Positions 24,645 through 34,577 are shown, counted from the first letter of the stretch. The stretch: 64,000 nt of DNA from Brevibacillus_H sp041920465 (GCA_041920465.1 JBHGXW010000043.1:1-64000), one strand, 5' to 3'. Notes: generated from the letters alone by a model not told the origin. Made by a program: numbers and translations.

Positions 24645-26564
24645 CTAATTGACCGTTTTGTCACCAAGGAAGATGCGAATTTTTGAGCCCTCCTCTACTT
24701 TGACGCCGGGAGATGGGGATTGCTTCACGATATAGGAGCCCTGCCCGGATACTTCAAGCGGCATGGTGTAATAAGATGTGGTGATCTCTTTCATGCTTAA
24801 TCCGGTTAGGTCAGGAACTTCGTAATATTTTTTGTCGCCATACTGATATTCTCGCTCGATTTGATTTTGACGTTTAGGCACTTTCATATATTGCAGCGAA
24901 GATTCCAGAATATTTCTGACAATCGGCGCAGCAATCAAACCGCCGAATGCTTGCGCTTTGGGATTGTCAACAGCGATGTAGACGAGAATTTGCGGGTCAT
25001 CCGCCGGGGCAAATCCAATGAAGGATACGATGTACTCCCCTTGCGAATAGACGCCGTTTTGCACTTTTTGCGCTGTTCCCGTTTTTCCGCCGACGCGGTA
25101 GCCGTCGATATAGGCATTGCGCCCCGTTCCTTTGGCCACGACGCTCTCCAGAGCATAGCGAACTTTGGCGGACGTTTCTTCGGTAATTACTTGTCTGACC
25201 ATGGTGGGTTCTGTTCTGCCGATGACACTATGCGTGATGCTGTCGCGCCACTCCTTGGCGATGTAAGGTTTCATCAACTTGCCGCCGTTGATCGCTGCAG
25301 CAACGGCAGCCATTTGTTGAATCGGTGTAACGGATACCCCTTGGCCGAAGGAAGTGGTTCCCAATTCTACAGGCCCTACTTTGTTCAATTTAAACATGAG
25401 CCCGTTTGATTCTCCCAACAGATCGATTCCTGTTTTCTTGCCGAACCCAAACTTGTCAATGTATTGAAAAAGCCGTTCCTTGCCAAGCCGTTGTCCCATT
25501 GTGACAAAACCGGGGTTGCAGGAATTCTCCACGACTTCCAGCATCGTTTCAGAGCCGTGTCCTTGCCGCTTCCAGCAGCGCAAAGGTCTGCCCGCCACCG
25601 TAATGTAGCCGGGATCATAGAACGATTCATTAAGATTTACCGCCCCTTCGTTCAGAGCAGCCGCCAATGTCACAATCTTGAAGGTTGAACCCGGTTCATA
25701 GGTTTTCCAGATGGGCAGATTGCGGTTGTACGTCTCAACCGGATAATCCCGGTATCTGCTTGGATCAAATGTGGGGCGGCTGCCCATCCCGAGAATTTCG
25801 CCGGTCTTCGGATTCATCGCAATCGCCAGCGCATCATCAGGCTGATAGGTCACCATTGCCTGATCCAGCTCCCGTTCAATAAACGATTGAATATTGGAGT
25901 CAATCGTTAAATACATGTCCATTCCGTTGATCGGCGGCACATATTCTTCTGCTTCTCCCGGCATCATCCGCCCGGCTGCGTCTGCCGGAAATGAAACATA
26001 TCCCGGAGTTCCTTTGAGAAACTTGTCATACACCCGCTCCAAGCCGGTTAATCCCTGGTTGTCAATACCGGTAAAGCCAAGCACCTGTGCGGCAAACTCC
26101 CCTTTCGGATAAGAACGTTCCGAATCCTCCGCTACTTGGATGCCGGGAAGCCCCATTTCCTGAATCTGCTTCGCTTTCTCCTCCGAAATCTTGCGTCCCC
26201 CCGGTACACGGTTAATCAACTGCCGTTTGGTAATGGCTTCGTAAATATCTTCTTCTTTCTGTCCGAGCACCACCGCCAATTTCCGCGCCGTTTCCCTGGG
26301 GTCTTTGATTTGGGCGGGAATGGCCATCACGGAAGGAACACTAATGTTTTTCACCAGCACCTCGCCGTTTCGGTCCATGATATTCCCCCGTTTTGCCTCA
26401 AACGGAATTTGACGGTTCCACAGATTATGCGCTTCATTCTGCAGCCATTGTCCCTGAACGAGTTGGATGTAACCGAGCCGCGTAATCAGGGCTGAGTAAA
26501 GGACGATTCCGATAATCAGAGCGATAAAAATTCGGCGGCGTACGGTAACATTGGATACCCGCAC
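24645..26564 (-). CDS. spoVD: Sporulation-type class B penicillin-binding protein SpoVD
   Basis: This 639-residue transpeptidase has an N-terminal transmembrane anchor, a PBP dimerisation domain, and the transpeptidase motifs PGSTFK (SxxK), SCN (SxN) and KTGTAQ. One PASTA domain at the C-terminus (YEVPDLTGLSMKEITTSYYT) matches SpoVD, which has a single PASTA and cross-links cortex peptidoglycan with SpoVE. It is next to pbpB, its vegetative paralogue. The start is GTG at 26564 after GGGGG. Confidence 0.93.
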   Translation of the reverse strand: MRVSNVTVRRRIFIALIIGIVLYSALITRLGYIQLVQGQWLQNEAHNLWNRQIPFEAKRGNIMDRNGEVLVKNISVPSVMAIPAQIKDPRETARKLAVVLGQKEEDIYEAITKRQLINRVPGGRKISEEKAKQIQEMGLPGIQVAEDSERSYPKGEFAAQVLGFTGIDNQGLTGLERVYDKFLKGTPGYVSFPADAAGRMMPGEAEEYVPPINGMDMYLTIDSNIQSFIERELDQAMVTYQPDDALAIAMNPKTGEILGMGSRPTFDPSRYRDYPVETYNRNLPIWKTYEPGSTFKIVTLAAALNEGAVNLNESFYDPGYITVAGRPLRCWKRQGHGSETMLEVVENSCNPGFVTMGQRLGKERLFQYIDKFGFGKKTGIDLLGESNGLMFKLNKVGPVELGTTSFGQGVSVTPIQQMAAVAAAINGGKLMKPYIAKEWRDSITHSVIGRTEPTMVRQVITEETSAKVRYALESVVAKGTGRNAYIDGYRVGGKTGTAQKVQNGVYSQGEYIVSFIGFAPADDPQILVYIAVDNPKAQAFGGLIAAPIVRNILESSLQYMKVPKRQNQIEREYQYGDKKYYEVPDLTGLSMKEITTSYYTMPLEVSGQGSYIVKQSPSPGVKVEEGSKIRIFLGDKTVN

Positions 26565-26633
26565 AGCAAAGTCCCCCTTGCGAATAGGTTTGTCTTTTTT
26601 ACCCTATTCACTAGAGGGACTAGTTAGAACTGA

Positions 26634-28844
26634 TTATGGAGTTGGCGGAACCAGCTTGACTTGCAGATTTCCTTTGCCTGTAAGGACGGTGCCGGGCGGA
26701 ATGCTTTGCTCTTGTACAAAACCGCTGCCATAAACCGTTACATGAAGTCCGACGAGTGAGGAAAACTCCATTACTTCTCTCAGCGACTTCCCTTTAAAAT
26801 CAGGCATGCGTACGTCTTTCAGCTGGTTGGTAATGAGCACCACCTTGCTTCCCGGATATACTTTATCCAAAGCAGCCGGATACTGGCCCACGATCTTCGT
26901 GCCGGTGCCGATGGTCTCCGTCGCATACCCATCCTGCTTTGCCCGCATGATGGCAGATTGAGTGGCCATTCCCACGTAGTTTGGCATCACCTTATCCGTC
27001 TGCTTCACCTTGATCTCTTTGGCTTGCGTCAGATCCGGCTTTTGCTGCAAGTACTGCAGGCTTCGCTCCATTACGGAATTAAAAATCGGCGCTACGGTCA
27101 AGCGGCCCAAAAGACTGGAAGGTTGGTCCGTCTCAGGATCGTCTACGACTACGTAAACCAGAAGGCGCGGATTGTCTTTCGGTGCAAACCCGATAAAGGA
27201 GACGATGTAGTGGCCCTCCAGAATTTTACCGGTTTCTTCGTTATACTTTTGCGCCGTTCCTGTTTTTCCGGCTACGTGGTAGCCAGGGATATCATACGCT
27301 TGTCCGGTCCCCTTTTTGCTGCTTACGACCGTTTCCAGAATGTCGCGCACACGCTTGGCCGTACTCTCCGACACCACGCGGCGGACCACTTCCCTTGGAA
27401 ACCGCTTCACGATCGCGCCTGTATGAGGATCACGCAATTCTTTGACAATGTGCGGCTTCAAGAGCTCTCCACCGTTGGCAATGGCGCCAATCGCCGCCAC
27501 TTGTTGAATCGCGGTTACGGCAATCCCTTGTCCGAAGGTGGTTACAGCCACGTCACGCGGCGAGCGGGGATGCAAGAAGTTCTCCATGTTTCCTTCGACT
27601 TCTCCGGGAAGTTCAATTCCTGTCTTTTTGCCGATGCCAAACAGATCGAAATAGGTTTTTAGCAGGTCTTTCTTCAAACGCTCGTAACCCAGGATGACAA
27701 AAGCTACGTTGCTGGAGCGCTGAACCCCTTCCAAAAACGTAATTTTCCCCCAACCTTGCCCGTTGTTGTGGTCGTTGATACGCTTCCCTGGCACCTTGGT
27801 GTACGCCCCGGATTGGTAGGTTTCATTTTCATGAAATAAACCCTTCTCAATCGCTCCGGCCAGCGTAATAATCTTGAATGTGGAACCAGGCTCAAACATG
27901 CTGGTAATTGCTGCATTGCGCTGATCACGGTAGTCGTTGATATCCCAATACTTGTTCGGATCAAACTGCGGGCGGTTGGCCAGCGCCAGAATTTCGCCTG
28001 TGTTCGGGTCGGCTACGATGACCGTCATCTGTTTTGGCTTGTATTCCTTTTCGGTGTTGTCTAACGCTTGCTCCACGTAGTCTTGTATTTGCCGGTCAAT
28101 GGTGAGGACTACGTTTAACCCGTCCTTGGCCGGTTTGTACTTTTGTTCACCGTCAGGCAGCGAGTAACCGGCACCATCTTTGATAATCTGCAGCTCTCCC
28201 GGTTCTCCCTGCAGCTCCTGGTTAAACTCTTTTTCGATTCCTGCCTCCGCCTTGTCTTCATACGACATGTAGCCTAATACATGTGAGAGAAAGGCATTGT
28301 TGGGATAATAACGGCGAGTCGTTTCCGTGAGAAATATTCCCGGCAGCTGGTTTACTTCACTCTCTTTACCGGTTGCGTCTTTCGGATATTGCAAGGCAAG
28401 AACTTGTTTTTTCTGCTCTTCCGTTAATTTCTTGCCTTCCCGTCCCACTTCGACGTACAAGACACCGCTTTTTGATAAGATATTGGATAATTTTTCTACA
28501 GGCATATTGAGAATTGGTGCTAGTTTTCGCGCTGTTTCAAACGGATCTTTGACATAGTCATCGCCAATCCGTTTGGCTTCTTCCTCATTCCGCGGCCGGA
28601 GAACGGCATTCAACGTGTACGCTTTGCCCTCATAGGCCAGCACTTCACCGTTACGATCGAGGATGGAGCCGCGAGTGGGCCGGATATGTTTATCCCTTTC
28701 CCACTGTTTCTTGGCTAAATCGATAATCCAGGCAGCCTCCACTGACTGAATCCACCATACCCTGACCAGCAATCCCATGAACAGCAAGATTAATCCAGCA
28801 CCAAACCACAACGTACGCCAGTTTATGCGTCGTTTCGGATCCAC
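26634..28844 (-). CDS. pbpB: Divisional class B penicillin-binding protein (PBP2B-like)
   Basis: This 736-residue septal transpeptidase is PBP2B-like. Its motifs are PGSTFK (SxxK), SSN (SxN) and KTGTAQ. It has an N-terminal transmembrane helix (about residues 12-30), a long dimerisation domain, and two C-terminal PASTA domains (VMPNYVGMATQSAIMRAK and VRMPDFKGKSLREVM). It should partner with FtsL, DivIB and a SEDS polymerase. The start is GTG at 28844. It precedes spoVD by 69 bp. Confidence 0.95.
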   Translation of the reverse strand: MDPKRRINWRTLWFGAGLILLFMGLLVRVWWIQSVEAAWIIDLAKKQWERDKHIRPTRGSILDRNGEVLAYEGKAYTLNAVLRPRNEEEAKRIGDDYVKDPFETARKLAPILNMPVEKLSNILSKSGVLYVEVGREGKKLTEEQKKQVLALQYPKDATGKESEVNQLPGIFLTETTRRYYPNNAFLSHVLGYMSYEDKAEAGIEKEFNQELQGEPGELQIIKDGAGYSLPDGEQKYKPAKDGLNVVLTIDRQIQDYVEQALDNTEKEYKPKQMTVIVADPNTGEILALANRPQFDPNKYWDINDYRDQRNAAITSMFEPGSTFKIITLAGAIEKGLFHENETYQSGAYTKVPGKRINDHNNGQGWGKITFLEGVQRSSNVAFVILGYERLKKDLLKTYFDLFGIGKKTGIELPGEVEGNMENFLHPRSPRDVAVTTFGQGIAVTAIQQVAAIGAIANGGELLKPHIVKELRDPHTGAIVKRFPREVVRRVVSESTAKRVRDILETVVSSKKGTGQAYDIPGYHVAGKTGTAQKYNEETGKILEGHYIVSFIGFAPKDNPRLLVYVVVDDPETDQPSSLLGRLTVAPIFNSVMERSLQYLQQKPDLTQAKEIKVKQTDKVMPNYVGMATQSAIMRAKQDGYATETIGTGTKIVGQYPAALDKVYPGSKVVLITNQLKDVRMPDFKGKSLREVMEFSSLVGLHVTVYGSGFVQEQSIPPGTVLTGKGNLQVKLVPPTP

Positions 28845-28922
28845 TGATCTTCACCTCTAGAAAGAGTATCGGAAGAGAAAAAAGAAAAAGTTACCCCGCA
28901 AAATTCGCGAGAGTAACATATG

Positions 28923-29327
28923 TTAATAATTCGCTTTCGCAACTGTTCTCTTGGGAGCAACCCCATCAGGAGAGATTACACGGACAGAACCGGGCGAAAG
29001 CACCATTCCCTGGCTTTCTGCCGTGCGCAAAATTTCCTCCCGGCTGCTCATCTGGTCTATTTTTAGTTGAAGCGCCGCATTTTGCTCCTGCATCGCCATG
29101 ATATCCTTTTTTGTTTTTTGGATTTGATAATTGTATTCGGCAATTTGGACGTAACGGTAACCGACAAATCCGACAGCGGATACAATCAAACAGACAAATA
29201 ATAAATATAAGAGCTTTTCTTTCATCGGAATGGCAGACTTGATGATGAGCGTTCGCTTCTTGCGAGAAGTCGCAGATTTGGACCGTTCCAGCTCGACTGC
29301 TAAATTTCCTCGGTAATAATAGCTCAC
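28923..29327 (-). CDS. ftsL: Cell division protein FtsL
   Basis: FtsL is a small bitopic divisome protein that forms a complex with DivIC and DivIB. The 134-residue sequence has a basic cytoplasmic N-terminus, one transmembrane helix (about residues 38-58) and a leucine-zipper-like coiled coil (KTKKDIMAMQEQNAALQLKI). The primary sequence is poorly conserved in this family, so the call relies on topology and on its place between rsmH and pbpB. The start is GTG after GGGGGA. Confidence 0.9.
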   Translation of the reverse strand: MSYYYRGNLAVELERSKSATSRKKRTLIIKSAIPMKEKLLYLLFVCLIVSAVGFVGYRYVQIAEYNYQIQKTKKDIMAMQEQNAALQLKIDQMSSREEILRTAESQGMVLSPGSVRVISPDGVAPKRTVAKANY

Positions 29328-29354
29328 TTTAATCCCCCTTTTTCCGTTGCCATT

Positions 29355-30293
29355 TTAATCGGCCAGTTTTTCGGCAATGCGCAGTTTGGCTGAGCGGGCA
29401 CGCGGATTGTCAGACAGTTCCGCATCGCTTGGCAAAATCGGCTTGCGTGTCACAATCTTGACGACAGGCTTGTTGCCGCATACGCATTGCGGGAATGATG
29501 GCGGACAAGTACATCCTTGGGCAAATGATTGAAATGCTTGTTTGCAGATGCGATCTTCCAACGAGTGGAAAGTAATCACACTTACCCGGCCATACGGATT
29601 GAGTAACCGGATGGAATCATGAATGGCGTCTCGAAAAGCTCCCAATTCATCATTGACTGCGATGCGGATCGCTTGAAACGTCCGTTTGGCCGGATGCGGG
29701 CCGGATCGTCTTGCCGGAGCCGGAATCGCTTCCTTGATCAGCTCCACCAGCTGTCCCGTTGTCGCAATCGGCGCTTTTTCCCGCTCTGTGACGATTTGCC
29801 GGGCAATCCGCCGAGAAAACTTCTCTTCACCGTATTCCCAAATGATTTGGGCAATCTCCTTCTCGTCCCACGTGTTCACCACATCGTAGGCGGTTAAGGG
29901 AGCTTCCCGGTCCATTCGCATGTCAAGCGGGGCATCCGCATTGTAGCTGAAGCCGCGCTCTCCTTCGTCAAGTTGCGGCGAAGAAACTCCCAGGTCATAC
30001 AGAATTCCGTCAACGCCGGCAAATCCTTGCTCTTGCACGACTTGTTTTATGTAGCGAAAATTACTTTTCACCAGTACAACCCTGTCCTGGTAGGGAGCTA
30101 ATACATTTTTGGCATTAGCCAGTGCGGTATCGTCCTGATCGATGGCGATCAAGCGCCCTCCCTCGCCGAGACGCGAAGCAATCAGGCTGCTGTGTCCCGC
30201 ACCACCCAACGTACAATCTACATAGATACCGTCCGGTTTGATGTTTAATCCTTGCACAGCTTCTTCTTTTAACACGGTAATATGATGAAACAA
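29355..30293 (-). CDS. rsmH: 16S rRNA (cytosine-1402-N4) methyltransferase RsmH
   Basis: RsmH (MraW) methylates N4 of C1402 in 16S rRNA. The N-terminus HHITVLKEEAVQGLN, the SAM motif VDCTLGGAGHS, YDLGVSSPQLD and the C-terminal SFHSLEDR are family signatures. The 312-residue length is normal. Translation appears to start at TTG (30293), eight bases after a GGGGGG site, which may hold expression low. It is the second gene of the dcw cluster. Confidence 0.97.
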   Translation of the reverse strand: MFHHITVLKEEAVQGLNIKPDGIYVDCTLGGAGHSSLIASRLGEGGRLIAIDQDDTALANAKNVLAPYQDRVVLVKSNFRYIKQVVQEQGFAGVDGILYDLGVSSPQLDEGERGFSYNADAPLDMRMDREAPLTAYDVVNTWDEKEIAQIIWEYGEEKFSRRIARQIVTEREKAPIATTGQLVELIKEAIPAPARRSGPHPAKRTFQAIRIAVNDELGAFRDAIHDSIRLLNPYGRVSVITFHSLEDRICKQAFQSFAQGCTCPPSFPQCVCGNKPVVKIVTRKPILPSDAELSDNPRARSAKLRIAEKLAD

Positions 30294-30313
30294 GATGTGT
30301 CCCCCCGCTTAGA

Positions 30314-30745
30314 TTACAAATTAAAGTCGACGAGTTTCTCCGCGATTTCGTTGAAGGAACCTTCGGATTCATCGAAGTAGTTCTCCCATGATTCCTTGCT
30401 CCAAATCTCCACGCGGTTGGATACGCCAATCACGACACACTCCTTGCTTAAACGGGCGTGTTCACGCAAATTGGCCGGTATTGTTACCCTTCCCTGCTTG
30501 TCCCACTCGCATTCGGTTGCTCCGGAAAAGAAGAAACGGGTAAAGGCCCGCGCATCCGCTTTGGTAAATGGGAGAGATTTCAGCTTTTCCTCCAGTGCTT
30601 TCCACTCGTCCATCGGGTAGACAAACAAACATTGGTCAAGTCCGCGGGTGATCACGAAAGAAAGCCCGAGTCCCTCACGGAGTTTCGCCGGGATGATCAG
30701 GCGGCCTTTGTCGTCGATGGTATGCTGGTACTCGCCCATGAACAC
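30314..30745 (-). CDS. mraZ: Transcriptional regulator MraZ
   Basis: MraZ is a dodecameric-ring DNA-binding protein with two SpoVT/AbrB-type (MraZ) domains. Both are visible: YQHTIDDKGRLIIPAKLREG at residues 5-24 and EWDKQGRVTIPANLREHA near residue 80. It represses its own operon in E. coli. The likely operator of TGGGN repeats lies directly upstream. The start is GTG at 30745, seven bases from GGGGGATA. Confidence 0.97.
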   Translation of the reverse strand: MFMGEYQHTIDDKGRLIIPAKLREGLGLSFVITRGLDQCLFVYPMDEWKALEEKLKSLPFTKADARAFTRFFFSGATECEWDKQGRVTIPANLREHARLSKECVVIGVSNRVEIWSKESWENYFDESEGSFNEIAEKLVDFNL

Positions 30746-30750
30746 GCCTT

Positions 30751-30823
30751 ATCCCCCACTTTCCTCCCAAGGGGCACCACTTTCCCCCACTTTTCCCCAC
30801 TCGTTTACCTATTTGCTATTATA
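30751..30823 (-). promoter_or_regulatory. MraZ operator and -10 region of the dcw cluster
   Basis: The minus strand has TGGGGAAAAG, TGGGGGAAAG, TGGTGCCCCT, TGGGAGGAAAG and TGGGGG in succession (30801 down to 30753), a 10-11 bp periodicity of TGGG units as known for MraZ sites. A perfect TATAAT is at the complement of 30818-30823, so the boxes lie in the transcribed start region. No clear -35 is seen. Confidence 0.75.
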
Positions 30824-30852
30824 AAAAAAAATCCTGCATTTGTATGCAGGAT
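30822..30852 (-). terminator. Terminator after ahcY
   Basis: On the minus strand ATCCTGCAT, loop ACAA, ATGCAGGAT and nine T form a strong terminator. Its T tract runs directly into the TATAAT of the mraZ promoter. Confidence 0.92.
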
Positions 30853-30884
30853 TTTTTCTTCATGTTTTTTAACGGGTTCGCTGA

Positions 30885-32144
30885 TTATTCGACCCAGCTT
30901 TCCAGATATGCTTTTTGCTCCGGCGTCAGCTTGTCGATGCTTTTGCCAAGCGCCTCCAGCTTGTAGCGTGCAACCATTTCGTCCAATTCGTATGGTACGT
31001 TCAATACGTTTTTGCCCATTTCCTTGTAGTTTTTGCTCACATATTCAAGACCAACGGCTTGCAGCGCGAAAGTCATGTCCATAATTTCTGCCGGGTGACC
31101 GTCGCCTGCTGCCAGGTTTACCAAGCGGCCTTCCGCAAGCAAGTACAATTTCCGACCGTCTGCCATGACAAATTCTTCAATGTCTTTGCGAACCACACGC
31201 TTGGATGTCGAGAGTTCTTCCAGTTCTACCTTGTTTACTTCGACATCGAAGTGGCCAGCATTAGACAGAATCGCTCCGTCTTTCATCACTTCAAAGTGTT
31301 CTTTGCGGATTACGTCGCGGTTGCCTGTCACCGTTACGAAATAATCCCCGTGTTTCGCCGCTTCGCTCATCGGCATTACTTCGAAACCGTCCATGTACGC
31401 TTCCACAGCTTTGATCGCATCGATTTCGGTGACAATTACTTTGGCGCCAAGACCTTTTGCCCGCATCGCAACGCCTTTGCCGCACCAGCCATAGCCCACA
31501 ACAACAACCGTTTTACCTGCCACAACCAGGTTCGTGGTGCGGTTAATGCCGTCCCATACGGATTGTCCGGTACCGTAACGGTTGTCAAACAAATATTTGC
31601 AGAACGCGTCGTTAACGGCAACCATCGGGAATTCCAGCTTGCCCTCATTAGCAAGTGCTTTCAGGCGGAGAATACCGGTTGTTGTCTCTTCTGCGCCGCC
31701 GCGCACCTGGGCCAACAGGTCACGGCGCTCGCTGTGCAGGATGGATACCAGATCGCCGCCATCGTCAATGATCAAATCAGGGCGGGTTTCCAGTGTTTTA
31801 ATCAGATGGCTTTTGTATTCTTCCGGACTAGGATTGTATTTCGCAAAAACGCGGATTCCGTCTTCCACCAATGCCGCGCAAACGTCATCCTGAGTCGAAA
31901 GCGGGTTGGATCCGGTAATGGTTACCTCTGCCCCGCCTGCTTGAATCACCTTCGCGAGATAAGCAGTCTTCGCCTCCAAATGCAGGGAAATGGCCACCTT
32001 CAGTCCCGCGAACGGCTTCTCTTGCTCAAAACGGGCCCGGATGCGGTTTAACACCGGCATATGTTCTTTTACCCAATCAATTTTCAAATGCCCGTTATGC
32101 GCCAATGCCATATCTTTAACAATGCTTTCGGAAACCATGTTCAT
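30885..32144 (-). CDS. ahcY: Adenosylhomocysteinase
   Basis: This NAD-dependent enzyme hydrolyses S-adenosylhomocysteine to adenosine and homocysteine in the methyl cycle. The Rossmann motif VVVVGYGWCGKGVAMRAKG, the IIDDGGDL segment and the NAGHFDVE active-site motif are present. At 419 residues it lacks the roughly 40-residue insertion of the eukaryotic/proteobacterial form, so it is of the shorter archaeal/Thermotoga-like type. B. subtilis instead uses the Pfs/LuxS route. ATG at 32144 is nine bases from GGAGG. Confidence 0.97.
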   Translation of the reverse strand: MNMVSESIVKDMALAHNGHLKIDWVKEHMPVLNRIRARFEQEKPFAGLKVAISLHLEAKTAYLAKVIQAGGAEVTITGSNPLSTQDDVCAALVEDGIRVFAKYNPSPEEYKSHLIKTLETRPDLIIDDGGDLVSILHSERRDLLAQVRGGAEETTTGILRLKALANEGKLEFPMVAVNDAFCKYLFDNRYGTGQSVWDGINRTTNLVVAGKTVVVVGYGWCGKGVAMRAKGLGAKVIVTEIDAIKAVEAYMDGFEVMPMSEAAKHGDYFVTVTGNRDVIRKEHFEVMKDGAILSNAGHFDVEVNKVELEELSTSKRVVRKDIEEFVMADGRKLYLLAEGRLVNLAAGDGHPAEIMDMTFALQAVGLEYVSKNYKEMGKNVLNVPYELDEMVARYKLEALGKSIDKLTPEQKAYLESWVE

Positions 32145-32241
32145 GGATTTCGTCCTCCTTCTCGATCAAACAAACTAAAAAAAACAATCATTCACTATCT
32201 TATCATACACGTCCGAGCCATTCATCTATTTTATGGCAGTT

Positions 32242-33132
32242 TTACGATTGAACGGTGTCCCGCAAGAGCAGATCGAAAAATTTGCGCAACGCTTGCGGAA
32301 TCCATTTTTTCTTATGGTAGACAAGCTGCGTGCAGACGCGTATCTCCGGATGTGAAAACGGCAGGATGACCAGTTTTCCCTTTTCAACATCCTCCTGTAC
32401 GGCGATGCGCGGGAGCAGGGCTATTCCCAGTCCGTATGCCACACACTGCTTGATTGCCTCCAAACTGCCAAACTCAAACGATGTTTCCGGTCTTGTTCCC
32501 GAATCGCGCAAAACCGTTTCCAGCATCAAGCGGTAACTGCAGCCGGACTCCGTAACAATCAACGTCTCACCTGCAAAATCCTCCGGGTTTACACGCTCCG
32601 CTTTGCTTAACTGGTGATCGGGTGAGGCAATCATGACCAACGGTTCCTCCCGAATCGGAATACAGGCCAGATCAGGATGGGTTTGCGGATAATCAAGCAC
32701 AATGGCAAAATCGTAAACCCCGTCTCTCACTCCCTGCCGCAAATCATGGCAAACCCCCGGCTGCAGAAGCACCTTCATCCGGGGATGCTCCCGACGAAAT
32801 TCTTGCAGATAAGGCGGTAGATAAAAGGCGGCTAATGATTCCACCGTTCCAATGGTAAGCGTACCCTCCATTGCCGTTTCCAAAGACAAGCGCTCTTTGG
32901 CTTCATCCAATATAGACAATACTTGATCGGCATACCGCAAGAGCAGCTCGCCTTCTTGAGTCAGCCGGATCTTGCGCCCCCAGCGCTCAAACAAAACAGC
33001 GCCAAATTCCGTTTCAAGATTTTGGATTTGGGTGGTGACACTTGATTGGGCATATCCTAACGTTTCTGCCGCCCGGGTAAAGCTTTGCGATTTGGCCACT
33101 TCCCGAAATGTTTGCAGATAGCGTGTATCCAT
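32242..33132 (-). CDS. LysR-family transcriptional regulator
   Basis: The N-terminal winged helix (MDTRYLQTFREVAKSQSFTR followed by AAETLGYAQSSVTTQIQNLE) and the LysR substrate domain are complete in 296 residues. ATG at 33132 gives the canonical start. It is divergent from the permease at 33285 with a 152-bp shared upstream region, so it probably controls that gene. The effector is unknown. CysL/YwfK-like subfamily members look similar, but I cannot assign one. Confidence 0.9.
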   Translation of the reverse strand: MDTRYLQTFREVAKSQSFTRAAETLGYAQSSVTTQIQNLETEFGAVLFERWGRKIRLTQEGELLLRYADQVLSILDEAKERLSLETAMEGTLTIGTVESLAAFYLPPYLQEFRREHPRMKVLLQPGVCHDLRQGVRDGVYDFAIVLDYPQTHPDLACIPIREEPLVMIASPDHQLSKAERVNPEDFAGETLIVTESGCSYRLMLETVLRDSGTRPETSFEFGSLEAIKQCVAYGLGIALLPRIAVQEDVEKGKLVILPFSHPEIRVCTQLVYHKKKWIPQALRKFFDLLLRDTVQS

Positions 33133-33284
33133 TTGTAATAGTCCCCCATTCCCATACAATCTAGTATCTCTTGGTCACGTTCAATCGACATTTCCGATAG
33201 TTAATATCAATAATTATAGATAATTCTGATCTCCCAGTCTATGTTACACTAATCGCAACAATGACAACAAAGTGAGGGATTTGC

Positions 33285-34565
33285 ATGAACAAAGCTTCCG
33301 CTCATTCTGGCGAACTGCAGGAAACCTTATCATTTCCCCAAATCGTCGCCTTGTACATCGGGGCTGTATTGGGTTCGGGCATTTTGTTAATTCCCGGCCT
33401 TGCTGCAGAAATGGCAGGACCTGCTTCCATTATCGCCTGGGTGGCTATGTCGATTCTGGTGATTCCGATGGCGATCACTATGGGCCTCCTGGCTGCTCGC
33501 CATCCCCATGCCGGCGGTGTCTCTCACTTCGTCCGCCTGGCATACGGAGACCGGTTAGGAAACATGGTGGGATGGTTCTTCCTCTCCTCCGTACCGATCG
33601 GTGCGCCTATTCTGGCGATAACCGGCTCGAAATACGTCTCCGTTTTGCTGAATTGGGGTGACGCGCAGGTATTCACATTGGCTGCCCTGATTCTGATCAG
33701 CGTGGTGGTGATGAACATCATCGGCTTGCAAGTGGCAGGCAAGGTGCAAACGATTGTCGTTTCCCTGATTTTGGCCATCCTGCTGTTGGCGATTGGCACC
33801 TCGATTCCGCATGCTACCGTCAACAACTTCACGCCATTTTTGCCGAATGGCTGGTTAAGCGTGGTTCAGGCAGCCGGTTTGCTGTTCTGGTGCTTCATTG
33901 GCTGGGAAGCCGTCACCCATTTGTCGGCTGAGTTTGTAGACCCGCAAAAAAACGCAATCCGCGGCGTCTTCTGGAGCGCCGGTATTGTGGCACTTTTGTA
34001 CTTCGGGATCGCGTTTATGACCGTTGCCACTCATAGCTACGGCAACGGGTTATCGGAAGCGTCTTTAAGCGTGATGATCCAACTTTCGCTTGGCAAATTC
34101 GGCGGTTGGGTTGTGGCTGTTACCGCTCTGTTCATCTGTATCGCGACGGCCAATGCTTATGTAAGTGCTGCTGCCAGGACCGCTTATGCGCTCTCCAAAG
34201 AAGGAATTGCCCCGAAATGGTTTGGCATCCTGCATCGCAAGTATTCCACCCCAATCGGCGGGCTGGGTTTCTTGTCTCTATGCTTCGTAATTGTGCTGAC
34301 AGTTCTGTACAACAGATGGATTAACCTGGCGACGCTGATCGAGCTGCCAAATGCCACCTTCTTCGCTACCTACATCGGCGGCTGTTTTGCCGGGGTCCGC
34401 TTGCTCGCTGGACACAAATTGGGATCGATTGCAGCCTGGATCTCGCTGATCGTAACCGGCGGCTTGTATCCATTCCTCGGCTGGTCTGCGCTGTATCCGC
34501 TGTTGATTGTGATCGTCCTGTTTCTTTTTGAGAAAAACGGAAAAAGGAACTCTCCTTTTGGATGA
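33285..34565 (+). CDS. APC-superfamily amino-acid permease (YjeH-like)
   Basis: This 426-residue protein has about twelve transmembrane segments. The helix-1 motif IGAVLGSGILLIPGLAAEMA and the FWCFIGWEAVTHLSAEF segment place it in the APC family, close to YjeH-type transporters that export or exchange neutral amino acids. The start ATG lies about ten bases after GTGAGGG. The divergent LysR gene suggests ligand-dependent control. The substrate is not predictable with confidence. Confidence 0.85.
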   Translation: MNKASAHSGELQETLSFPQIVALYIGAVLGSGILLIPGLAAEMAGPASIIAWVAMSILVIPMAITMGLLAARHPHAGGVSHFVRLAYGDRLGNMVGWFFLSSVPIGAPILAITGSKYVSVLLNWGDAQVFTLAALILISVVVMNIIGLQVAGKVQTIVVSLILAILLLAIGTSIPHATVNNFTPFLPNGWLSVVQAAGLLFWCFIGWEAVTHLSAEFVDPQKNAIRGVFWSAGIVALLYFGIAFMTVATHSYGNGLSEASLSVMIQLSLGKFGGWVVAVTALFICIATANAYVSAAARTAYALSKEGIAPKWFGILHRKYSTPIGGLGFLSLCFVIVLTVLYNRWINLATLIELPNATFFATYIGGCFAGVRLLAGHKLGSIAAWISLIVTGGLYPFLGWSALYPLLIVIVLFLFEKNGKRNSPFG

Positions 34566-34577
34566 GTTCCTTTTTTT
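34546..34577 (+). terminator. Terminator after the permease gene
   Basis: GGAACTC, an 11-base loop, GAGTTCC and seven T. The first arm lies inside the last codons of the permease. The A-rich 5' flank lets it also act on the minus strand for bshC. Confidence 0.85.

Noticed and set aside
30915..32051. A 378-codon plus-strand frame
   Set aside because: It lies entirely opposite ahcY, has a residue composition typical of a reverse-frame translation and has no recognisable domain.
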